A stretch of 64,000 bases of DNA from JBGPTF01 sp041490445 (lineage in GTDB: Bacteria > Acidobacteriota > Terriglobia > Acidiferrales > UBA7541): NCBI GenBank assembly GCA_041490445.1, contig JBGPTF010000019.1:1-64000 (forward strand). Direction: 5' to 3'. Shown piece after piece: positions 32,401-40,175 of this stretch (position 1 is its first letter; the number at the start of each line of letters is the position of its first letter). Below the pieces are notes generated by a model. That model did no database searches. It had not been told where the DNA came from and was given only the letters and a program-made list of their open reading frames with translations. The translations under genes and the position numbers were made by a program.

Positions 32401-33030
32401 ATGGCGGTTACAATCAGCCCGACGGTACGGCGAAACTCGGCGCTGTTCCTCATTCTCGCCGGGGGCATGCTATGGTTCCCTGTTGTATTTCTGCTTCTTG
32501 GCAGACCTGTTGGGTTTCTGCGTAATCTGGGCTTCTTCACCGGGCCGCGGGGAACGCTCCCCGCTTGGTGTATGGCTCTGGTAATCGCCGCGGTCTATTC
32601 CGCCTATTCAGTCCGGAACATTCCGCTGGTTCGTGAACATTGGCGCGCCATATCCTTTTTCAAGTTCTTAGGGCTTCTGGTCGCGTTCGCAGCGGCTCTT
32701 GTCGAGGAGGCCTTCTTCCGTCGCATGATCATGGACGGGTTAATGCGCGCTGGCTGGTCTGCCGGAGTCCAGGTGATTGCATCAGGCCTCGTCTTCGGCC
32801 TCGCGCACGCAAGTTGGGGACTCATGACGGGTCACATCGTCGCCGGCGTTGGGGCGATGATTGCCACGGGAACGCTTGGCACTGCCCTCGGGTTGGTCTA
32901 CGTCGTAGGTGACCGGTGCTTGGCACCGGTCATCGTCGCGCACTTCATTGTTACTGCGACGATTCAACCGGGCATTACATTTGCCGCGTTCAGTGGACAG
33001 ATGCGCCGGTCGCCGCCAGCGACCCTCTAA
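32401..33030 (+). CDS. CPBP-family intramembrane protease (CAAX-protease-like)
   Basis: ATG at 32401 gives 209 residues with about six membrane helices. The three family motifs are in order: EExxxR as 'VEEAFFRR' (about 101-108), FxxxH as 'FGLAHASWG' (about 137-141) and a final His in 'VAHFIVT' (about 179). CPBP enzymes cleave or process substrates inside membranes and in bacteria are linked to bacteriocin immunity and other roles. The gene follows the small membrane protein by four bases. Substrate unknown. Confidence 0.82.
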   Translation: MAVTISPTVRRNSALFLILAGGMLWFPVVFLLLGRPVGFLRNLGFFTGPRGTLPAWCMALVIAAVYSAYSVRNIPLVREHWRAISFFKFLGLLVAFAAALVEEAFFRRMIMDGLMRAGWSAGVQVIASGLVFGLAHASWGLMTGHIVAGVGAMIATGTLGTALGLVYVVGDRCLAPVIVAHFIVTATIQPGITFAAFSGQMRRSPPATL

Positions 33031-33201
33031 GCGCCCGGCCGACGGCCTCTACCTCGCGTGAGCATCGGTGCAGGGTATGGCGCATAGCAAGGGGCTGCAC
33101 CTGACGGCTGCCGACGCGAGGGTGAGCGTTGGCAGGTGAGCGCGTATCCATTAGGCCGGCAAGAAAAGAAACTATTTCGCGTGAAGCGATCGGAGGCAAC
33201 G

Positions 33202-33423
33202 ATGAAACCAATCGGCACAATCCTGGTCGTGCTCGGTACCTTAGTGTTGGCGGCTGCCGCCCTCTCAGTGTTCGGCACGCGGCTCCGGGAGGCCGGAATC
33301 GATATCGTTGGATACGTAACTTCTGTGCCCTATGCGGCCTTGGTCGGGGTGATCTTGTTTCTCGGTGGTCTCTGGCTTCGGCGGCGTGGTATTCGTGCGG
33401 GAGGCGTCAGGGGAGGTAGCTGA
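33202..33423 (+). CDS. 73-residue two-helix membrane protein
   Basis: ATG at 33202 is five bases after GGAGG; the longer frame from 33136 is not needed. MKPIGTILVVLGTLVLAAAALSVFG is one helix and 'TSVPYAALVGVILFLGGLWL' the second, with a basic tail. The stop is five bases before a possible attC site. It resembles small membrane proteins often carried by gene cassettes. Function unknown. Confidence 0.6.
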   Translation: MKPIGTILVVLGTLVLAAAALSVFGTRLREAGIDIVGYVTSVPYAALVGVILFLGGLWLRRRGIRAGGVRGGS

Positions 33424-33427
33424 CGCA

Positions 33428-33495
33428 CCCTAACACGCCGCTGCAGCCGACGGTGCCATCCGTTTCGCAAGCGCCGCGGCTGATGCGGGATGAGC
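33428..33495 (+). other. attC-like recombination site after small membrane gene
   Basis: CCCTAAC (33428-33434) is an R''-like heptamer (one mismatch to RYYYAAC). CAGCCGACGG (33444-33453) pairs with CCGCGGCTG (33474-33482) if the A is left out, the single unpaired base that is typical of attC L''/L' stems. GATGAGC (33489-33495) matches GTTRRRY at six of seven places. Position just after a stop codon is right for a cassette. No integron integrase is in the window. Confidence 0.4.
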
Positions 33496-33599
33496 AACGG
33501 ATGGAATCCTGCCAGTGCTCGATTCCTGTCGCGAAATCCCATCTCGCAATTGATGAATCACTTCATCCCACTTGCCGGGCTCGATGGCCCCTGCAAGTG

Positions 33600-33790
33600 T
33601 CTGAGTCGAAGACACCGGGTCACATTTCCCTGGATAGGTCCCGGCTAGTCGCCAAGCGTTTACTCATGGCGCAGGTGATCTCAGCCGGCGGATTCCGCCT
33701 GGAAAACGCCTTCTCCGGAAGGTGGCATTGGGGCTGAACCGCACCCTCGTACCCAGGTGCCATTGACCCCACTACCTTCGGTTAACGGCT
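33600..33790. mobile_element. possible IS-end relic (IS21-like style)
   Basis: GGTGGCATTGGGGC (about 33721) and GGTGCCATTGACCCC (about 33758) are imperfect direct repeats. They lie in a gene-free stretch whose wording ('CTTCTCCGGAAGGTGGCATTGGGGC') recalls the multiple terminal repeats of IS21-family elements. No istA or istB gene or fragment is seen. The rest of the 33496-33845 gap holds no gene that I can support. Confidence 0.25.
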
Positions 33791-33845
33791 CCCGGTAACG
33801 CAGAATCGGGAAGGTCTGACCGAGCCCTATCGCTGCACATGACGC

Positions 33846-34874
33846 CTACGGCTTCAGGACGATCTTGCCGAAGTGCTCGCGGTTCTCCATCAACGCATGA
33901 GCCTCCGCGCAATGCGAGAGCGGCATCACGCGGTCAATCACGGCGTGAAGCTGCCGCCGCCCCACCAGCTCGATCACGCGATACAGTTCGGCCCGGCCGC
34001 CCATGTAGGAGCCCATCAGCGTGAGCTGCCGGCCGAACAGGTGCCGCAGATCAATTTTTCCGTGGAAGCCAGTGGTGGCGCCACACGTCACCAGCCGGCC
34101 GCCCGTCGCCATGCTCGCCAGGCTCTGCTCCCACGTGGCTTCGCCGACGTGTTCGAGGACTACGTCCACGCCGCGCCGGTTCGTCAGGCGCTTCACTTCC
34201 TCCGAGATTTTTTGCTGGCTGTGCAGGATGATTTCATCCGCGCCCAGCTCGCGCGCCCGCTTGCCCTTCTCCTCGGTGCCCACGGTGGCGAACACGCGCG
34301 CGCCGGTCAGCTTCGCGATCTGGATTGCCGCGCTGCCTACGCCGCTGCCGCCGCCGAGCACGAGCACGTCCTCGCCCGGCTGCAATTTCGCCCGTGTGAT
34401 GAGCATGTGCCACGCCGTCAGAAAAACCAGCGGCACTGCCGCCGCTTCTTCGAAGGAAAGATCGCCGGGGATGGGGATGGCGTTCCCTTCGGGTGAGCGC
34501 ACGAATTCCGCGCAACCGCCGTCAACCATGTATCCGAAGAGGGTGTACTGCCGGCATAGGGTCTCCTCGCCGCCCACGCAATGCACGCACTGGCCGCAGG
34601 AAATCCCCGGCGCGAGCAGCACTCGCTGGCCCACGTGGACGCGCTTCACGAGCTCGCCGACCTTGACCACCTCGCCGGAAATATCGGACCCCGGAATGTG
34701 CGGCAGCGGAATCGGGACGCCGGGAATACCGCGTCGCACCCAGAGATCGAGATGATTCAGCGCGGCGGCGCGCACGCGCACCAGTATTTCGGTCGAGTGA
34801 ATAGGAGGCTCCGGAACGTCGGTGTAGCGAAGCACGTCCGGCCCCCCGTGCTGGGAAAATACGATCGCCTTCAT
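33846..34874 (-). CDS. zinc-binding MDR oxidoreductase (alcohol dehydrogenase/quinone reductase type)
   Basis: The 342-residue medium-chain dehydrogenase has the GroES-like domain ('VFSQHGGPDVLRYTDVPEP') and Rossmann fold ('DVLVLGGGSGVGSAAIQIAKL', about 168-188). The structural zinc lobe has all four Cys in 'CGQCVHCVGGEETLC' (about 93-107). The catalytic-zinc Cys near residue 40 is replaced by Asn ('NHLDLWVRRG'), as in quinone-reductase-like members. NADPH-dependent reduction of quinones or enones is likely. Single gene; substrate unknown. Confidence 0.85.
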   Translation of the reverse strand: MKAIVFSQHGGPDVLRYTDVPEPPIHSTEILVRVRAAALNHLDLWVRRGIPGVPIPLPHIPGSDISGEVVKVGELVKRVHVGQRVLLAPGISCGQCVHCVGGEETLCRQYTLFGYMVDGGCAEFVRSPEGNAIPIPGDLSFEEAAAVPLVFLTAWHMLITRAKLQPGEDVLVLGGGSGVGSAAIQIAKLTGARVFATVGTEEKGKRARELGADEIILHSQQKISEEVKRLTNRRGVDVVLEHVGEATWEQSLASMATGGRLVTCGATTGFHGKIDLRHLFGRQLTLMGSYMGGRAELYRVIELVGRRQLHAVIDRVMPLSHCAEAHALMENREHFGKIVLKP

Positions 34875-35021
34875 CGGCAGACTCCTGAACGGGCGTGTCT
34901 GAATCGGCTTACCGTAGCATTCGATGGCGAGCCTGTCTAGAAAGCTTCGCCGTTCTGAGTAGTGGGTCAGTCCCAGTGTTACCCCATCGCATCAGCACTA
35001 GAGTCATGGCATGATTCGTGA

Positions 35022-35558
35022 TTGAACAGCAATGGAGTAGCTACGGAATCGTTGCTAATCATCACGGGCTCGATGGGGGCAGGCAAGACAACTGTTCTGG
35101 CCGAAGCTTCGGACATCCTTGCGCTGCGCCACATTACCCATGCGGCGATCGACTTGGACGCGCTCGGGCTTGCCCATCTCTCGTCCGCCGCCAGCAACGA
35201 TAACGTGATGTACCGCAATCTTCAGGCTGTCTGCAAAAACTATGCTTCCCTCGGCGTGACGCGACTCTTGTTGGCGCGCGCAATGGAAGAACGCGCTGAA
35301 CTAGAGGTGTGTCGTGATGTTGTTTTGGCCACAAACACTCTCGTTTGCCGTCTTACTGCCAGCATCGAAGCGATGAAGCAGCGCGTCAAGATGCGTGAAT
35401 CAGGTGTATCGCAGCGGGAATACGTTGCTCGCGTCGCGAAATTGAATGTCATTCTTGACCGTGCGCGATTAGAGGATTTCATCGTCGTAAACGAGAATCG
35501 CTCTGTGACCGAGGTTGCGCACGAAATGCTTTTCAAAGCCGGATGGATTTCAAACTGA
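35022..35558 (+). CDS. P-loop NTPase/kinase-like protein
   Basis: The 178-residue protein has a Walker A 'ITGSMGAGKTTVLAEAS' (about 13-29) and 'AAIDLDALG' (about 41-49), as in small nucleotide or metabolite kinases of the AAA_33/gluconate-kinase type. The apparent start is TTG at 35022; no ATG in frame is available and the ribosome binding site is poor, so the start is uncertain. The later 'RLTASIEAMKQRVKMRES' looks like the lid with arginines. It precedes xdhC by 70 bases, which may be chance. Substrate unknown; somewhat more AT-rich than its neighbours. Confidence 0.6.
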   Translation: MNSNGVATESLLIITGSMGAGKTTVLAEASDILALRHITHAAIDLDALGLAHLSSAASNDNVMYRNLQAVCKNYASLGVTRLLLARAMEERAELEVCRDVVLATNTLVCRLTASIEAMKQRVKMRESGVSQREYVARVAKLNVILDRARLEDFIVVNENRSVTEVAHEMLFKAGWISN

Positions 35559-35628
35559 CCCACTACGCGGCTCCGGCAGCAATTGACAGTCGCGGACTCG
35601 CGCCGTACCCTAATTTCAGCGGCTTGCG

Positions 35629-36453
35629 ATGGATCTTTTCGAAGAACTCGTGCGGATGCGGCGCGCCGGGCAGCGCGGCGCCCTGGCAACGATCGTGCAC
35701 ACGAACGGCTCGATCCCGAGCTATGAAAGCTCGCGGATGCTGGTGCGCGAGGACGGCTCGATCATCGGAACGGTGGGTGGCGGCTGCGTGGAAGCCGACG
35801 TCTGGGCGGCCGCCAAAGACGTGATCCGCGGGGAAATGCCTCGCAAGATGACCTTTAATCTGAACAATGAAGCGGCGTACGATTCCGGATTGATTTGCGG
35901 CGGCACGCTGGAGATTTTCGTGGAACCGATCCTTCCGCAGCCGATGCTGTACCTGTTCGGCGGCGGCCACGTGTCCACGGCCACGGCGAGCGTCGCGCAC
36001 CTCGCCGGGTTTGCCATCGGGATTGTGGACGACCGCGAGACCTTCGCGAATGCGGAACGCTTTCCCATGGCCGCGGAGATCCACACGAGTTACGAAGAAG
36101 CATTCGAGAAGATTCATCCGGGGCCGAGCACGTACCTGGTGATCGTCACGCGCGGGCATAAGGACGACATGCGCGTGCTCGAGTGGGCCGTCAAGACGCC
36201 GGCGCGATACATCGGGATGATCGGCAGCAAGCGGAAAGTGATCGAAGTGTACCGCGCGCTTGAAAAGAAAGGCATCCCGGCAGCGACGTTCGACCGCATT
36301 CACGCCCCCGTCGGGCTCGAGATCGGTGCGCTGACGCCTGAAGAAATTGCCGTAAGCATCGCCGCCGAGCTCATCGCCATTCGCCGCAATGCCGAAGGCC
36401 TGCCACACAAGGCGGTCAAGCTCGACCACTCCGCTGCTCACCGCGACGCTTGA
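35629..36453 (+). CDS. xdhC: XdhC/CoxI-family molybdenum-cofactor insertion protein
   Basis: The 274-residue protein has the two family domains: N-terminal 'GQRGALATIVHTNGSIPS' and 'TVGGGCVEADV' (about 15-55), and a Rossmann C-terminal domain with 'LYLFGGGHVSTA' (about 107-118) and 'YIGMIGSKRKV' (about 198-208). XdhC binds Moco, helps sulfurate it and inserts it into xanthine-dehydrogenase-type enzymes. The mocA gene follows after four bases, so they form an operon. The coxSLMG cluster at 13.7-17.9 kb is the obvious client within the window. Confidence 0.9.
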   Translation: MDLFEELVRMRRAGQRGALATIVHTNGSIPSYESSRMLVREDGSIIGTVGGGCVEADVWAAAKDVIRGEMPRKMTFNLNNEAAYDSGLICGGTLEIFVEPILPQPMLYLFGGGHVSTATASVAHLAGFAIGIVDDRETFANAERFPMAAEIHTSYEEAFEKIHPGPSTYLVIVTRGHKDDMRVLEWAVKTPARYIGMIGSKRKVIEVYRALEKKGIPAATFDRIHAPVGLEIGALTPEEIAVSIAAELIAIRRNAEGLPHKAVKLDHSAAHRDA

Positions 36454-36457
36454 AGCC

Positions 36458-37045
36458 ATGCTTGCCGCCGTCATCCTGGCCGCCGGCGCCTCCGCGCGCA
36501 TGGGATCTCCGAAAGCCCTGCTCCCTTACCGCGGCCGGACATTTCTCGAACATCTCCTCGAGGTGGCGCAGCACCCGCGGATCGGGTTGACGCGCGTCGT
36601 CCTCGGCGCGGGCATCAACCATGTTCGCGACAAAATTAAGCTCGATCCGGCGAGCATCGTCTTCAACGCGGACTGGCGGCAAGGCCAGCTTTCTTCGATC
36701 CAGGCGGCGCTGCGGAGCCTGCCGCGCGAGGAAACCGAGGGGATGATTCTTTTTCTCATTGACCACCCGCTCATCACGGCGCCGCTCGTCCGGACGCTGA
36801 TCGAGCAATTCGATGAGAGCGGCAAACCCATCGTCATCCCCGCGTTTCACGGACGCCGCGGTCATCCGGTCATCTTCCGAAGCTCGCTCTATGGAGAACT
36901 CCTCGCTGCTTCGGCGGAAGTCGGCGCCCGCGCTGTGGTCTGGGCGCACGCGGCTGAAATCCACGAAGTTCCCACCGAAGAAGAAGGCGTCGTCCTAAAC
37001 CTCAACGACCCCGAGACGCTGAAGCGCGCTTTGGGCGCCACGTGA
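36458..37045 (+). CDS. mocA: MocA-like molybdenum cofactor cytidylyltransferase
   Basis: Start at 36458 gives 195 residues. The nucleotidyltransferase signature 'AVILAAGASARMGSPKALLPYRG' opens the protein, and 'DHPLITAPLVRTLI' (about 105-118) and 'GRRGHPVIF' (about 140) follow. MocA converts Mo-molybdopterin to the cytosine dinucleotide form used by CoxL-type enzymes. Adjacent to xdhC. MobA (GMP-forming) is the main alternative, but context and 'GHP' motif favour MocA. Confidence 0.85.
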   Translation: MLAAVILAAGASARMGSPKALLPYRGRTFLEHLLEVAQHPRIGLTRVVLGAGINHVRDKIKLDPASIVFNADWRQGQLSSIQAALRSLPREETEGMILFLIDHPLITAPLVRTLIEQFDESGKPIVIPAFHGRRGHPVIFRSSLYGELLAASAEVGARAVVWAHAAEIHEVPTEEEGVVLNLNDPETLKRALGAT

Positions 37046-37051
37046 GAAGCA

Positions 37052-37408
37052 TCAGCCCAGCTTGACGAGGATGGCTTCGAGGGCGTCGCAGGCGAGCTGC
37101 GCTCCGTGAAGTGTGGCTGGCGGCAGACCGCCCAGGGCATCCGAAATCTGTGCCGGGCTGATGTGCTTCGCTTCGGCGATCGTCTTGCCGCAGAGCAGTT
37201 CCGTTAAAAATGAGCTGCACGCGATGGACGTTACGCATCCTTGCGCCTTGAATCGCGCCTCAGAGATACAGCCATCCTCGACGCGCACGGCAAGCCGGAG
37301 AATGTCGCCACAGACAGGGTTTGCCACTTCCACGACAGCGGTAGCATCCGGCAGGTCGCCGGCGTTGCGGGGATTCTTGAAATGGTCGAGAACGGCGGAG
37401 TTGTACAT
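37052..37408 (-). CDS. IscU/NifU-like iron-sulfur scaffold, one cysteine ligand replaced
   Basis: Start at 37408 gives 118 residues: 'MYNSAVLDHFKNPRNAGDLPDA' is the standard IscU/NifU N-terminus. Cluster ligands are seen in 'NPVCGDIL' (Cys with Asp, about 32-35) and 'QGCVTSIACSS' (about 56-66). The third site, normally HC in 'KIHCS', reads 'TLHGAQLACDAL', so the Cys is Gly and another Cys lies six residues later. It may still act in Fe-S assembly or transfer. No cysteine desulfurase is beside it. It is convergent with mocA. Confidence 0.82.
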   Translation of the reverse strand: MYNSAVLDHFKNPRNAGDLPDATAVVEVANPVCGDILRLAVRVEDGCISEARFKAQGCVTSIACSSFLTELLCGKTIAEAKHISPAQISDALGGLPPATLHGAQLACDALEAILVKLG

Positions 37409-37553
37409 CGCGGAAAGTATCCCATGATTTGTCACCGAGGCGCACACAACGGTTCTGCGGGGGGCGCCGATGGCTTGCTGGCGCCCCTCACAGAATACTC
37501 CGTTGGGCCGCTGCGACTAACTCGCTAGGGCGCCCTCTGGATGCACGCGGTGA

Positions 37554-37898
37554 TTACGCCGTGGCCGACGCTGCGGACGTGAGCGGCCGGTAGCCGGTCG
37601 TCCCCGCCTTGCGCAGCGCATCGAGCGCTTCGGCCGTGGACATCAGCGGGGTCGTCTTCACCGTCTTACAGGCCCCGCCGCCGGCGAACGCCATCGCGAT
37701 TGCCGCAGCGGCGATGTTGTTGGGCATTTCCAGAATTGTCACAACGTCGTATTCGCCAAACGCAAACCAGGCGGTGATGATTCTTCCTCCCAGCTTTTCG
37801 ATCGCCGGGCGGATTGCTTCGATCCGGTCCTGCGGGTTCTTCACCAGCAAGTTCCAGGCTTCCGGCGTGTAGGCAACTTGAGTCAGGTAATGCGGCAT
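37554..37898 (-). CDS. GYD-domain protein
   Basis: The 114-residue protein is a single GYD domain: 'YLTQVAYTPEAWNLLVKNPQDR', 'AWFAFGEYDVVTILEMPNN' with the GxYD-type core, and 'AFAGGGACKTVKTTPLMS'. The family is named for this motif; its fold is ferredoxin-like and its function unknown. It lies in a short intergenic stretch with no partner. Confidence 0.8.
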   Translation of the reverse strand: MPHYLTQVAYTPEAWNLLVKNPQDRIEAIRPAIEKLGGRIITAWFAFGEYDVVTILEMPNNIAAAAIAMAFAGGGACKTVKTTPLMSTAEALDALRKAGTTGYRPLTSAASATA

Positions 37899-38034
37899 GG
37901 GACCTCCTTTGGCGGAACCGCCAACTGTGAGCTTTGGCGTGAATCCTCCGCTCGTGGGCGTATGAAGTCAAGGGGCCGCTGTGGATGCTTCCGGTTGTGC
38001 CGCCTGAGCCCGGCGGCTAGAATGACGGCTCCCG

Positions 38035-38841
38035 ATGAAAGAATTGAAACGCGCGCCGCGGCTACGCATCGTCTCGCTTGCGCCAAGCGTCACTTCCATT
38101 CTCACCGGGATCGGCGCCCGGCGGCAGCTCGTCGGCGTCAGTAAGTGGTGCGCCGAGGTCGCCGAGGTGGGGCGTCTCCCGCGTCTGGGCGATTGCTGGG
38201 CAATGGACATCGAGCCGCTGCGTCGCCTGAAGGCGGACATCGTCATCGGTTCCGTGCCGTTCAAGCCGGAAGTTGTCGCGAAGATTCTCGAGTTGCCGGT
38301 CGTCTTCATCGCCTCGAATCCGCGTTCACTCGCCGGCATCGAAAAAGAAATTCGGGTGCTCGGCGGGCTCGTGGGACGCGCGAGCCAAGCGGAAGACCTT
38401 GTTCGCAGGATGCGCCGGGGCTTCTCGCTGGTCGCCCGCCGCGCGCGCCGCGCGCGCCGCGCGCGTTCGCGGCCCCGCGTGTATTGCGAGGCGTGGCCCA
38501 ATCCGCGAATCACTTCCCCGCCCTGGGTCCAGGAACTCGTGGAGTTCGCCGGCGGCAGATTCGTCTTGCCCGCCGGCCAGCGCGTGAACGATGAAGATGT
38601 TGCGCGCGCCAGGCCTGACGTGATCATCCTTGCCTGGACCGCAACCGGCGACCGGGCGAAGCCAGACCAAGCCTTGCAAAATCCAGCTTGGAAAAACCTG
38701 CCCGCGGTGAAGAATCGGCGCGTCGTCGTGATTCGCGATGAACTGCTTAACACGCCGGGCCCGCCGCTCGTGCGGGGCGCCGAGGCTCTGTTGGCCGCCC
38801 TTCACCCCGAATTGACGGCGCGCGGGGAAAAATCTCCGTGA
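38035..38841 (+). CDS. BtuF-like helical-backbone periplasmic-binding-fold protein without signal peptide
   Basis: The 268-residue protein starts 'RIVSLAPSVTSILTGIGARRQLVGVS', the typical opening of cobalamin/iron-siderophore binding proteins, and has 'LKADIVIGSVPFKPEVVAKI' and 'RPDVIILAW'. There is no signal peptide or lipobox, so it would be cytoplasmic, unlike BtuF. Residues 135-144 are an Arg-Ala repeat (RRARRARRAR) encoded by a 9-base tandem repeat. A cytoplasmic role in corrinoid handling has been suggested for such proteins elsewhere; I cannot test this. The NUDIX gene starts 28 bases downstream. Confidence 0.7.
   Translation: MKELKRAPRLRIVSLAPSVTSILTGIGARRQLVGVSKWCAEVAEVGRLPRLGDCWAMDIEPLRRLKADIVIGSVPFKPEVVAKILELPVVFIASNPRSLAGIEKEIRVLGGLVGRASQAEDLVRRMRRGFSLVARRARRARRARSRPRVYCEAWPNPRITSPPWVQELVEFAGGRFVLPAGQRVNDEDVARARPDVIILAWTATGDRAKPDQALQNPAWKNLPAVKNRRVVVIRDELLNTPGPPLVRGAEALLAALHPELTARGEKSP
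38437..38463 (+). repeat. three perfect copies of a 9-base repeat inside the BtuF-like gene
   Basis: CGCCGCGCG occurs three times in tandem, in frame with the gene, encoding Arg-Arg-Ala each time. Such repeats can gain or lose units by slippage without breaking the frame. Confidence 0.8.
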
Positions 38842-38869
38842 AACTTACACCCCAAAGAGTGGCACGCTC

Positions 38870-39274
38870 GTGCTGACCGTTGTTGCAGCGCTGATCGAAA
38901 GCGAAGGGAAGCTGCTCGTCTGCCAGCGGCGGCGCGGAGACTCGTTCGCGCTGCAATGGGAATTCCCGGGCGGCAAGATGCAGCCCGGCGAAACGCCTGC
39001 GCAGGCGCTGGCGCGCGAGCTCGAAGAAGAGCTTGGCGCGGCGGCGGAGATCGGCGCGGAGGTTTTTCGGACTCGCCACCGCTACCGGGAACTGGCCGGT
39101 GAAATCGAGCTGATTTTTCTGCAGGCGCGCGTCGATCCCGCCGCGGTGCGCAATCTGGCGTTCGAGCAAATGCTGTGGGCCGAGCGCGGTGCGCTTCCCG
39201 CGCTCAATTTCCTTCCGGCCGACCGCGAAATGATCGCGAAGCTGGTGAGCGGCGCGCTGCGGCTCCCTTCATAG
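38870..39274 (+). CDS. mutT: MutT-type NUDIX hydrolase
   Basis: The 134-residue protein has a full Nudix box, 'GGKMQPGETPAQALARELEEELGA' (region about 38-60), with the REL-EE-LG residues that bind the metal. 'LLVCQRRRG' and 'WEFPGGK' are typical of MutT/8-oxo-dGTP diphosphatases. GTG start at 38870. It would clean oxidised nucleotides from the pool; other nucleotide diphosphates are possible. Confidence 0.82.
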   Translation: MLTVVAALIESEGKLLVCQRRRGDSFALQWEFPGGKMQPGETPAQALARELEEELGAAAEIGAEVFRTRHRYRELAGEIELIFLQARVDPAAVRNLAFEQMLWAERGALPALNFLPADREMIAKLVSGALRLPS

Positions 39275-39294
39275 CTGACGGAATGATTCCGCGG

Positions 39295-40026
39295 CTAGGT
39301 CAGGATGCGGCCGCCATCCACGACGAGGATTTGTCCGGTAATGAACTCCGATTGAGCGAGGAAGGAGACGGCCTCGGCGATGTCGTCGCCCTTCCCGGTC
39401 TTCGCGAGGGGCGCGCGGCGGATGTAAGCCTCGTCCGGCGCCTCGCCGGGGAATTGAATTGTGCCCGGGGCCACGCCGTTCACGCGGATTTTGGGCGCGA
39501 GGGCGCGCGCCAGGCAGCGCGTCAGCATGATCGCCCCCGCCTTCGAGACGCAGTAGTGCATGTACGCCGGCCAGGGCAGCAAACCGCCAAGCGAAGTGAT
39601 GTTCACGATGTGCGCGCTTTCCTGCCGGCGCAGCAGAGGGGCTGCCGCCTGCGCGCAGAAGAACTGCGATTTTAAGTTCGCGCCGAGGATGCTGTCCCAT
39701 TGTTCTTCCGTGAGTTCGTCGAATTTCGCGGGGAAAAACATCCCGGCATTGTTCACAAGAATGTCCAGCCGCCCGAATTCCCGCTCGACGGCCGTGAACA
39801 TCTTCACCACCTCGTCGCGGCGCGTCACGTCGGTCTGCCATGCCAATCCTCGCCGGCCGAGTTTCTGGATTTCGGCGACAACTTCATTTGCCTCGGGCTT
39901 CGACCGGGCGTAATTCACAACGACGTCGGCGCCTTCGACGGCCAGCTTCAGGGCGATACTGCGGCCGATGCGCTTCGCTGCGCCCGTCACCAGCGCGACT
40001 TTCCCTCTGAATGGCTGCTCCGCCAT
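39295..40026 (-). CDS. short-chain dehydrogenase/reductase (FabG-like)
   Basis: Start at 40026 (after GGGAGGGAGG) gives 243 residues. Rossmann motif 'VALVTGAAKRIGRSIALKL' (about 9-27), 'NNAG' (about 88), Ser in 'NITS' (about 142) and the catalytic pair in 'HYCVSKAGA' (Tyr and Lys about 156 and 160) are all present. Single-gene context gives no substrate; pteridine reductase-like and 3-ketoacyl reductase-like SDRs both look similar. NADPH preference is suggested by 'YARSK' after the second strand. Confidence 0.88.
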   Translation of the reverse strand: MAEQPFRGKVALVTGAAKRIGRSIALKLAVEGADVVVNYARSKPEANEVVAEIQKLGRRGLAWQTDVTRRDEVVKMFTAVEREFGRLDILVNNAGMFFPAKFDELTEEQWDSILGANLKSQFFCAQAAAPLLRRQESAHIVNITSLGGLLPWPAYMHYCVSKAGAIMLTRCLARALAPKIRVNGVAPGTIQFPGEAPDEAYIRRAPLAKTGKGDDIAEAVSFLAQSEFITGQILVVDGGRILT

Positions 40027-40175
40027 GCCTCCCTCCCCGATGAGAAGACCCAAACCATAACACCCGAAGCGCGGCTGTCAACTCGCTCCGTGAGTTGCTG
40101 GCGTCCTCGTTAGGGATTTAATCTATTTACGGCGGAACGTCAGGTGCTAGGGTGGCGTAAGGAGGACCATCTAGA

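Noticed and set aside
40060..40115. Hairpin CAACTC...GAGTTG with GTTAGGG as an attC site
   Set aside because: R'' does not fit the consensus and the L''/L' pairing lacks the expected unpaired base.
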